A program made the position numbers and the translations under genes. A model generated the notes under the pieces. That model had not been told where the DNA came from and did not search any database. It saw only the letters and a program-made list of their open reading frames with translations. This document shows, piece after piece, positions 1 to 5,360 of a stretch of DNA of 6,088 bases. Position 1 is the first letter of the stretch; each line of letters opens with the position of its first letter. The DNA comes from Firmicutes bacterium UBA3871 (GTDB taxonomy: Bacteria; Bacillota; Clostridia; Peptostreptococcales; Anaerovoracaceae): NCBI GenBank assembly GCA_002392265.1, contig DGGP01000011.1:1-6088 (forward strand). The letters are read 5' to 3'.

Positions 1-1125
1 TCCATCATCTGGCCTGCAATGCTGATGAGTGCGGATTTGCCTCTGCCAAAGCAGGTAATCGGCCACGGGTGGCTGCTTATAGACGGCGGAAAGATGAGTA
101 AATCAAAGGGCAACGTTGTGGACCCTGTAATGCTGATAGACAGATACGGCGTAGATGCTCTGAAGTATTTCCTGCTTCGTGAGTACACCTTCGGCCAGGA
201 CGGAATCTTCACAAACGAAGTTCTCTTAAAGCGCCTCAACTATGACCTCGCAAACGACCTCGGAAACCTCGTTTCCAGAACGGTTTCCATGATCGAGAAG
301 TACTGCGGCGGCTACATTCCGGGCAAGGCTGCTTCCGATGACGAGTTCGCAAAGGACCTCAAAGCAGTCGCAACAGGTGCTGCTGCAAAGGTAGAGGAGC
401 AGATGGATAAATATGCGTTCAACATGGCTCTTGAAGAGATCTGGATTGTTGTAAGACGCGCAAACAAATACATCGACGAAAAGGCTCCTTGGGTACTTGC
501 AAAGGAGCCGGAAAAGAAAGCTGAGCTCGACGGAGTTATGCACAATCTCGCAGAAGCTCTGCGTATAATATCAATCCTGATTCACCCATTCATGCACACA
601 ACCGCAAAGAATATCAGAAAGCAGCTGGGCATCTGGTATTCGGAGCCTGAATGGGATGACGCTTCGGTATTCGATATGCTCGAGGGCGACCAGGTAAAGA
701 AGGGCGATCCTATCTTCCCGAGACTCGATATCGAAAAGGAACTCGAAGAGCTCTCACAGCTGAACAAGGCTGCTGCAGAGCCGGAGAGCATTCCTCTGGA
801 GCTGAAGCCTGAAATCGAAATCGATGATTTCGACAAGATTGACCTGCGTGTCGGCACTATCCTGTCTGCGGAAAAGCATCCAAAGGCAGACAAGCTCCTC
901 GTATTCAAGGTAAAGATGGGCACCGAAATCCGTCAGATTCTTTCCGGCGTTGCCGAATACTTCAAGCCTGAAGAAATGGTAGGGAAGAAGGTCATCGTTG
1001 TAGCAAACTTAAAGCCTCGTAATCTCAGAGGAATGGAATCAAAGGGCATGCTGCTCTTTGCGGACAACGGCGGCAGATATGAAATCGTAACGACCATCGC
1101 AGAGGACGGAAACGAAGTAAGCTAG
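1..1125 (+). CDS. metG: Methionyl-tRNA synthetase, 3' part (5' end outside window)
   Basis: Class I aminoacyl-tRNA synthetase that charges tRNA-Met (and initiator tRNA) with methionine in the cytoplasm. The frame is open from base 1, so the first Met (base 19) is internal; 374 codons are visible. It enters in the catalytic domain (WPAMLM, then PLPKQVIGHGW), followed by the KMSKS signature at 91-105 that stabilises the transition state of adenylate formation. The alpha-helical anticodon-binding domain follows (about 200-700; KYFLLREYTFGQDG, then DLANDLGNLVSR). After an acidic linker, an EMAP/Trbp111-type tRNA-binding OB domain occupies about 820-1122 (FDKIDLRVG, HPKADKL, NLKPRNLRGMESKGM). This is the long, dimer-type bacterial MetRS architecture (known as metS in Bacillus). 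The HIGH motif and any zinc knuckle lie upstream and cannot be checked. The next gene begins 38 bases after the stop with no terminator between, so co-transcription is likely. Confidence 0.97.
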   Translation, partial: SIIWPAMLMSADLPLPKQVIGHGWLLIDGGKMSKSKGNVVDPVMLIDRYGVDALKYFLLREYTFGQDGIFTNEVLLKRLNYDLANDLGNLVSRTVSMIEKYCGGYIPGKAASDDEFAKDLKAVATGAAAKVEEQMDKYAFNMALEEIWIVVRRANKYIDEKAPWVLAKEPEKKAELDGVMHNLAEALRIISILIHPFMHTTAKNIRKQLGIWYSEPEWDDASVFDMLEGDQVKKGDPIFPRLDIEKELEELSQLNKAAAEPESIPLELKPEIEIDDFDKIDLRVGTILSAEKHPKADKLLVFKVKMGTEIRQILSGVAEYFKPEEMVGKKVIVVANLKPRNLRGMESKGMLLFADNGGRYEIVTTIAEDGNEVS

Positions 1126-1127
1126 TC

Positions 1128-1145
1128 GGCAAATTAGGCAAATTA
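1128..1145. repeat. Perfect 9-bp tandem duplication after metG stop
   Basis: The unit GGCAAATTA occurs twice back to back (1128-1136 and 1137-1145), starting two bases after the metG TAG. It fills half of the 38-base gap before the next gene. The second copy ends just before the weak GGAAAG ribosome binding site at 1148-1153. No inverted symmetry was seen, so a slippage duplication is more likely than an operator. Confidence 0.8.
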
Positions 1146-1163
1146 TTGGAAAGTGTGAACTAG

Positions 1164-1601
1164 ATGGACAGAATAGCGAAGGTAAAGGAAAATCACGAAA
1201 AGGGCTACAACTGCGCCCAGGCGGTGGCTTGTGCCTACTGCGACCTCTACGGAGTAAGCGAAGCAGAAGCCTTCCGCGCTATGGAAGCCTTTGGCGGCGG
1301 CATGGGTGTAATGACCACCTGCGGAGCTGTTTCGGCCATGGCTTACCTCGCAGGCCTGAAGAACTCAAGCGGCGACCCGGCAAGCAAAGAAAGCACCAGA
1401 GGCATGACCTACAAGCTGATGCGCCGCATGGTTACGGATTTCGTATTCAAGAACAAGAGTATAATCTGTAAAGAGCTAAAGGGCGTGGATACGGGTAAAC
1501 CGTTGCGCAGCTGTGAAGGCTGCATGGAGGATGCTGCACGGGCTGTTGAAAAGGTTCTTATTGATGCCGAAGGCAAATACAAAATCGTAGACGAGAAGTG
1601 A
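1164..1601 (+). CDS. C_GCAxxG_C_C family protein (putative redox-active, 145 aa)
   Basis: A small soluble protein of the C_GCAxxG_C_C family. The family is about 140 residues long, with four conserved cysteines and a CGAxxG motif; it is presumed redox-active but has no settled reaction. The family hallmarks are YNCAQAV with Cys17, the glycine-rich FGGGMG (43-48) leading to C53-G-A-V-S-A, a late Cys102 before LKG, and C117-E-G-C120 followed by a helix (MEDAARAVEKVL). The motif has Ala58 where the last Gly is normal. Cys23 and Cys26 are extra, giving seven Cys in all. No signal peptide or membrane segment is visible, so it is cytoplasmic. The start has a modest GGAAAG at 1148-1153, ten bases upstream. 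The TGA stop is followed in frame by TAA. It sits between metG and tatD, apparently in one operon; this says little about its job. Family assignment is firm, function is not. Confidence 0.88.
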   Translation: MDRIAKVKENHEKGYNCAQAVACAYCDLYGVSEAEAFRAMEAFGGGMGVMTTCGAVSAMAYLAGLKNSSGDPASKESTRGMTYKLMRRMVTDFVFKNKSIICKELKGVDTGKPLRSCEGCMEDAARAVEKVLIDAEGKYKIVDEK

Positions 1602-1613
1602 TAAGAAGTGATA
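1594..1613. repeat. Perfect 10-bp tandem duplication spanning the C_GCAxxG gene stop
   Basis: AGAAGTGATA is present twice in a row (1594-1603 and 1604-1613). The first copy contains the TGA stop of the upstream gene (1599-1601) and two bases of the in-frame TAA that follows. The second copy supplies the AGAAG element (1604-1608) that may serve as ribosome binding site for tatD at 1616. Removing one copy would leave TGATAATATG, with the stop only four bases from the tatD ATG. The duplication may therefore have separated a tighter stop-start junction; that history is inference. Confidence 0.8.
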
Positions 1614-1615
1614 AT

Positions 1616-2479
1616 ATGTTAAGGCTTTTTGATTCACATGCTCATCCAAACGAGGACGGTTTTTCTCCGGAGGAAAGAGCACAATTCATAGGAAAAATCG
1701 ACAAAGCCGTTGAAAATGGCGACCTATCGTTTATTAACGATATTGGATTCAACCTGGAAAGCTCTGTTATGGCAGCAGAGCATGCAAAACTTTATCCCTG
1801 GTGCCATGCGGTGGTGGGACTTCATCCTCATGAGGCCGATTCATACAGCGATGAGCAGCTTGAAAAAATAGCGGAGCTTGCAAAGCAGCCAAAGGTGGTT
1901 GCCATCGGAGAAATAGGTCTCGATTTTCACTATGACAACTCGGACAGAGATGCCCAGAGATACTGGTTCAGACGCCAGATCAGACTGGCAAACGAGCTTT
2001 CGATGCCGATTGTTATCCACGAACGCGATGCGGGCGGGGAAGTCATGGAAATCCTGAAGGAAGAAGGCGCCTTTGACAAGGCACGCGCGGACAGATTTCC
2101 AAAGCGTCCGGGAAGGCTGCTTGCTGACGGCAGTCACGAAGAGCTTCCCGATGCCAGAGTCCTGCTCCACTGCTTTTCGGGCAGTGCTGAGTTTGGCAGG
2201 CAGTATGTGGAGCTGGGAGCCACGCTTTCGATAGCGGGCCCCGTAACCTACAAAAATGCCAGAAAAACGATTGAGGTCGCACAGCAGATTCCGCTTGAGT
2301 TTCTGCTCGTTGAGACAGATGCGCCTTACCTTTCGCCGGTTCCTCACAGAGGGGAGCAGAACCATCCGGTAAATGTAATTCACACAGCCGCAAAGGTAGC
2401 CGAAATAAAGGGTATAGATATAGAAACCGTTGCAGAGGCTACCCGAAACAATGCAAAACGATTCTTTGGGATTGAATAG
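1616..2479 (+). CDS. tatD: TatD family metal-dependent hydrolase / DNase
   Basis: TIM-barrel amidohydrolase-superfamily enzyme. Characterised TatD proteins are Mg/Mn-dependent 3'-5' exonucleases acting in the cytoplasm on DNA, with a proposed repair role. All expected metal ligands are visible (numbered from ATG 1616): H8-A-H10 in FDSHAHPNED, E99 in AIGEIGLDFHYD, H135 in PIVIHERD, H185 in LLHCFSGS and D235 in VETDAPYLSPVPHRG. The 287 residues exceed the usual roughly 255. Most of the excess is a charged insertion at about 151-181, between the H135 helix and the H185 strand, where most relatives have a short turn. ATG 1616 was chosen because it places the conserved barrel strand right after the start and has AGAAG at 1604-1608. 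An in-frame GTG at 1598 (overlapping the upstream stop) would add six residues. The metG-tatD pairing is common in Firmicutes. A terminator follows directly. Confidence 0.95.
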   Translation: MLRLFDSHAHPNEDGFSPEERAQFIGKIDKAVENGDLSFINDIGFNLESSVMAAEHAKLYPWCHAVVGLHPHEADSYSDEQLEKIAELAKQPKVVAIGEIGLDFHYDNSDRDAQRYWFRRQIRLANELSMPIVIHERDAGGEVMEILKEEGAFDKARADRFPKRPGRLLADGSHEELPDARVLLHCFSGSAEFGRQYVELGATLSIAGPVTYKNARKTIEVAQQIPLEFLLVETDAPYLSPVPHRGEQNHPVNVIHTAAKVAEIKGIDIETVAEATRNNAKRFFGIE

Positions 2480-2490
2480 AATCGAATAGA
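2471..2490. repeat. Near-perfect 10-bp tandem duplication at tatD stop
   Basis: ATTGAATAGA (2471-2480) is followed at once by ATCGAATAGA (2481-2490), nine of ten bases identical. The first copy contains the last two sense codons and the TAG stop of tatD. The second lies between the stop and the A-run of the terminator. Confidence 0.7.
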
Positions 2491-2498
2491 AAAAAATC

Positions 2499-2522
2499 AG
2501 CACCCGCAAAGCGGGTGCTTTT
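2499..2522 (+). terminator. Intrinsic terminator after tatD
   Basis: A GC-rich hairpin has arms GCACCCGC (2500-2507) and GCGGGTGC (2511-2518), which pair perfectly over 8 bp around an AAA loop. A flanking A-T pair (2499/2519) gives 9 bp, and TTTTATAT follows. The run of six A at 2491-2496 gives a U-tract on the other strand, so it may work in both directions. It ends the metG-C_GCAxxG-tatD unit. Confidence 0.9.
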
Positions 2523-2545
2523 ATATAGCATTTCTTTGCCTAAAG

Positions 2546-2554
2546 TGTTATACT
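2546..2554 (+). promoter_or_regulatory. Probable extended -10 promoter for tilS
   Basis: TGTTATACT is an extended -10 (TG-N-TATACT) for a housekeeping sigma-A factor. It lies 45 bases before the tilS ATG and just after the tatD terminator. No convincing -35 sits at 17 bp (2526-2531 reads TAGCAT), which is tolerated when the TG extension is present. GGAG at 2587-2590, eight bases before ATG 2599, is the ribosome binding site and favours that ATG over the in-frame ATG at 2608. The rest of the 119-base gap holds an imperfect GATAGT-based repeat (2573-2588) and nothing else I can identify. Confidence 0.55.
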
Positions 2555-2598
2555 GTTAAAAAGGTTTTGAGGGATAGTACGATAGTGGAGTATAGGTT

Positions 2599-4098
2599 AT
2601 GGATCTAATGAAAAAGGTCGCTGCGACCATTGAAAAGCACGAACTTATACAGGAAAATGACGCAGTAGTCGTGGGCCTTTCGGGCGGTCCCGATTCGCTC
2701 TGTCTGATGGACATGCTGCTGAGCCTTAAAGAGAAGCTGCAGCTGGAACTTTTACCGGTCCACGTAAACCATGGGCTTCGTCCCGGCGCAGCCGACGAGG
2801 ACCAGGCGTTTGTGGAGAACTACTGCAGGGAAAACGGGCTTGAATGCCGGGTGTTCAGCGGAGACTGCAATGCCCTGGCGGCAAAGCTGGGAAAGTCGAG
2901 CGAAGAGGTCGGCAGAGACCTGCGATACGATTCCTTTGATTCCGTTGCTGCGGAGCTTTTGGGAAAAACAGCAGTGCTTTCCGGAAAGGGAAAGGTAAAG
3001 ATTGCGGTTGCCCACAACGCAAACGATCAGGCAGAAACGCTGCTCTTCAGATTTATCAGAGGAACCGGCGTTGACGGCCTCGCAGGCATGGAATATTCGA
3101 GAAAGAGCCGCGCAGGCTTTGATGTTATCAGGCCGCTTTTAGACTGCAGCCGCGCCGAAATAGAGGAATATATCTCGCAGAGAGGGCTGCAGCCTTGCAT
3201 CGATGCGACAAACGATGAGCCAATTTATGCCAGAAACAGAATCAGACTCAGTGCGCTGCCGATGATTCGCGAAACGTTCAATCCGAACATTGTGGAGACA
3301 CTCAGCAGGCTTGCACAGACAGCTCAGGAGGACAAAGACTACATGTGGCACGAAGCTCAGTCGGTTTACGATATGGCATTTCTGTCTGCCACACTCCAGG
3401 AGGTTGTGATGGACCTCGGAACCATACAGGTGGCTCATCCGGCAATCCGTCACAGAATCATGGAGATTGCTTTTGCAAAGATAGGACTTGAAACCGACAT
3501 CGGAAGGGTTCACATCGAGGCCGCCGATGAAATCATAAACAAAGGGCAGACGGGCACGGAAGTAAGCTTCCCGCACGGCTATGTGCTGACGGTGTCTTAC
3601 GGTAGGCTGGTCGCACGCCGCACGGATGCGGAGGTGCTTATGGAAAACGGCTCGGAGGATGACATTCTGGCAAGCATGTACAGAGTGCAGCAGATTGACG
3701 ACACACGCTGCGATATGGCCTCCGGCGACTGTCTGAGCCATCGGTCGGTGCTTGTGACAGTCACCGGCCCGTTGCGAAGCATAGACATACGCCTGAATCT
3801 GCCGCTCGATGGCGAAAGTGAGGCTCCGGATGCGCCTGTAAGCCCTCTCGGACGGGATGCGGCACCGGTCAAGCTTCGTACACGCCGCGATGGTGATTTT
3901 ATAATGCTGAAATCCTCAGGAACGATGATGACAAAGAAGATTCAGGACTTTTTCACGGATTCGAAGATTCCCGCATATCTGCGCGACAGCGTGCCGCTGC
4001 TTTGTATGGGCAGGGAAGTGCTGCTGATTTTAGGAGATGATGTGACGGGGCTTCGCACGGGGCTTGAGCGCTCCAGATATACGGGGAACTACAGATAG
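2599..4098 (+). CDS. tilS: tRNA(Ile)-lysidine synthase
   Basis: Essential N-type ATP pyrophosphatase that uses ATP and lysine to convert the wobble cytidine (C34) of the CAU-anticodon tRNA-Ile to lysidine. This switches the tRNA from Met to Ile identity and AUA decoding. Visible elements in order: PP-loop SGGPDS (28-33), VHVNHGLRPGA (54-64), EEVGRDLRY (102-110), AHNANDQAET (138-147) with RFIRGTGVDGLAGM after it, the NRIR basic segment (213-216) and FNPNI. The C-terminal TilS domain is at about 423-480 (LRTRRDGDF, KKIQDFF, KIPAYLRD, PLL). At 499 residues it is somewhat longer than the Bacillus (about 470) and E. coli (about 430) enzymes. Extra length lies near 118-133 before the AHN strand and in a Pro/Asp/Glu-rich stretch near 403-422. 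It heads a two-gene unit with the CDF transporter; the CDF ribosome binding site overlaps its stop. Near ftsH, as in other Firmicutes. Confidence 0.96.
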   Translation: MDLMKKVAATIEKHELIQENDAVVVGLSGGPDSLCLMDMLLSLKEKLQLELLPVHVNHGLRPGAADEDQAFVENYCRENGLECRVFSGDCNALAAKLGKSSEEVGRDLRYDSFDSVAAELLGKTAVLSGKGKVKIAVAHNANDQAETLLFRFIRGTGVDGLAGMEYSRKSRAGFDVIRPLLDCSRAEIEEYISQRGLQPCIDATNDEPIYARNRIRLSALPMIRETFNPNIVETLSRLAQTAQEDKDYMWHEAQSVYDMAFLSATLQEVVMDLGTIQVAHPAIRHRIMEIAFAKIGLETDIGRVHIEAADEIINKGQTGTEVSFPHGYVLTVSYGRLVARRTDAEVLMENGSEDDILASMYRVQQIDDTRCDMASGDCLSHRSVLVTVTGPLRSIDIRLNLPLDGESEAPDAPVSPLGRDAAPVKLRTRRDGDFIMLKSSGTMMTKKIQDFFTDSKIPAYLRDSVPLLCMGREVLLILGDDVTGLRTGLERSRYTGNYR

Positions 4099-4101
4099 GA
4101 G
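4097..4101 (+). promoter_or_regulatory. Ribosome binding site of CDF gene overlapping tilS stop
   Basis: AGGAG begins in the last two bases of the tilS TAG (4096-4098) and lies eight bases from ATG 4110. The overlap means ribosomes ending tilS sit on this site, so translational coupling and one mRNA are likely. There is no room for a separate promoter in the 11-base gap. Confidence 0.8.
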
Positions 4102-4109
4102 AGAGAAAA

Positions 4110-5246
4110 ATGCAATACAGCGAGGAAAGTCGTAAGAAAACAATAATACGCACCAGCATTGTCGGGATACTTGCAAATGTAATGCTTGCGCTGTTCAAGG
4201 CAGGAGTGGGATTTATCAGTAATTCCATCGCAATCGTGCTGGATGCGGTGAACAACCTCTCGGATGCTCTCAGCTCGGTTATCACCATCGTGGGAGCCAG
4301 GGTTGCAGGCAGAGAGCCGGACAAAAAGCATCCCTTTGGGCATGGCAGAGTCGAATATATCAGCGCTCTTGCAATAGGCGGCATAGTTCTTTATGCGGGT
4401 GTCACATCGCTGGTTGAATCGGTCAAAAAGATAATTCATCCGGTCACGCCCGATTATGCGATTTCATCGCTTATCATAGTGGCCGCAGCGGTTCTGGTTA
4501 AGATAGGACTCGGTCTTTATGTAAAGAGCAGTGGTGAAAGGGTTAATTCGGACTCGCTGATAAACTCGGGAAAGGATGCGCTGCTTGATGCGGTAATATC
4601 CGCTGCTACCCTTGCGGCGGCGCTTGTTTTCACCTTTACGGGGATGTCGCTTGAGGCGTACCTGGGCGCGCTGATTTCGCTTGCCATTATAAAGGCAGGT
4701 ATAGAGATGCTGTCAGAAACGGTTTCAAAGCTTTTGGGCGAGCCGGGGGATATAGAGCTGCTCCAGGGAATAAAGGCGACTGTCAGATCCTTCCCGCAGG
4801 TAAAGGGAGCATATGATTTAATCCTTCACAACTATGGGCCGGACACGTATAACGGCTCCGTACACATAGAGGTGGAGGACAGTATCACGGTCAGCGAGCT
4901 TGATGAGCTGAACCGTGCAATTGCAATAGAGGTTTATAAAAAGCATAACGTAATCCTTACCGCAATCGGAGTCTATTCAATAGATACAAAGGACCCTGAG
5001 GTTAAAAAGCTCAGAGAAGAGATTGCGGGCCGCGTTCTTTCACACGAGCACGCAAAACAGATACACGGCTTTTATTACAATAAAAAAGAGAACTCAATCA
5101 GATTTGATGTGGTAATAGGCTTTGACGCTGAAAGCCGCCGCATGGTCTGCGACGAAATCTTAAAGGATCTTCAAAGCGCATATCCGGGCACCCAATTTCA
5201 ACTGGCAATGGATATAGACTACGGAGAAATCTGCAAAGACGAATAG
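4110..5246 (+). CDS. Cation diffusion facilitator, probable Mn2+ exporter
   Basis: Six-helix inner-membrane metal/proton antiporter of the CDF family, which moves divalent cations out of the cytoplasm. Helices lie at about 12-33, 38-62, 84-105, 118-138, 154-176 and 180-202. The family motif PDKKHPFGHGRVEYI is at 70-84. Placing the HPFGHG motif against E. coli YiiP, the four-residue transport site would be N48, D52 (helix 2) and D156, D160 (helix 5). This N-D-D-D set resembles the Mn2+ exporter MntE, whereas Zn transporters such as CzcD have His in these places. The usual ferredoxin-like cytoplasmic domain (about 213-292, HNYGPDTYNGSVHIEV) is followed by a second similar segment (about 297-370), giving 378 residues against the usual roughly 300. 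Start ATG 4110 has a strong AGGAG. It occupies the place between tilS and ftsH that hpt holds in Bacillus. Family certain; Mn preference is inferred. Confidence 0.93.
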   Translation: MQYSEESRKKTIIRTSIVGILANVMLALFKAGVGFISNSIAIVLDAVNNLSDALSSVITIVGARVAGREPDKKHPFGHGRVEYISALAIGGIVLYAGVTSLVESVKKIIHPVTPDYAISSLIIVAAAVLVKIGLGLYVKSSGERVNSDSLINSGKDALLDAVISAATLAAALVFTFTGMSLEAYLGALISLAIIKAGIEMLSETVSKLLGEPGDIELLQGIKATVRSFPQVKGAYDLILHNYGPDTYNGSVHIEVEDSITVSELDELNRAIAIEVYKKHNVILTAIGVYSIDTKDPEVKKLREEIAGRVLSHEHAKQIHGFYYNKKENSIRFDVVIGFDAESRRMVCDEILKDLQSAYPGTQFQLAMDIDYGEICKDE

Positions 5247-5248
5247 AG

Positions 5249-5281
5249 GCAAAAGCCCCCACGCTGTAAGGGGGCTTTTGC
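5249..5281 (+). terminator. Hairpin terminator after CDF gene
   Basis: A perfect 12-bp inverted repeat, GCAAAAGCCCCC (5249-5260) and GGGGGCTTTTGC (5270-5281), encloses a 9-base loop, two bases after the CDF stop. The T-run lies inside the stem and only CATACTTG follows. It may act by pairing of the A-run with the U-tract, and it has the same form on both strands. It separates tilS-CDF from ftsH, perhaps with some read-through. Confidence 0.8.
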
Positions 5282-5285
5282 ATAC

Positions 5286-5314
5286 TTGAAAAATGAGCCA
5301 AAATGTGATAAAAT
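5286..5314 (+). promoter_or_regulatory. Sigma-A type promoter for ftsH
   Basis: The -35 TTGAAA (5286-5291), a 17-bp spacer and the -10 TAAAAT (5309-5314) with a TG extension (TGA just before the -10) are close to consensus. Transcription would start near 5321, giving a leader of about 40 bases with no clear hairpin. The -35 starts four bases after the hairpin of the preceding terminator. Confidence 0.75.
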
Positions 5315-5345
5315 CGTAAAGATTGTATTGGGAATTTAAAGAGAT

Positions 5346-5351
5346 AGGAGG
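5346..5351 (+). promoter_or_regulatory. Consensus ribosome binding site that fixes the ftsH TTG start
   Basis: A perfect AGGAGG is followed after nine bases by TTG at 5361. The next in-frame ATG (5397) is 45 bases away and would remove the positively charged N-terminus and part of the first membrane helix. TTG 5361 is therefore the start. Confidence 0.88.
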
Positions 5352-5360
5352 ATTTACTAA

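Noticed and set aside
1126..1163. Possible operator or promoter between metG and the next gene
   Set aside because: The 38 bases hold a direct tandem repeat and a weak ribosome binding site but no -10/-35 pair and no inverted symmetry.
1229..1471. 80-codon + strand frame inside the C_GCAxxG gene
   Set aside because: It is an alternate-frame reading, Arg-rich as expected from shifted GC-rich codons, with no ribosome binding site.
1841..2509. 222-codon open frame on the minus strand opposite tatD
   Set aside because: The + strand TatD has every catalytic residue. The antisense product has no recognisable motif and runs through the terminator, so it is a shadow.
2573..2588. GATAGT direct repeat before tilS as a regulator binding site
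   Set aside because: Only six of eight bases match, and it is next to the ribosome binding site. There is no basis to call it an operator.
3139..3741. 200-codon minus-strand open frame inside tilS
   Set aside because: It lies wholly within the conserved TilS frame, its product is Cys/His-rich without a real motif pattern, and it has no ribosome binding site or family resemblance.
3953..4439. Two overlapping minus-strand frames across the tilS-CDF junction
   Set aside because: They mirror the codons of two clear + strand genes and cross their junction. No domain was recognised in either product.
5315..5360. Riboswitch or regulatory leader before ftsH
   Set aside because: The leader is about 40 bases, A-rich and without a hairpin; too short for a known riboswitch.
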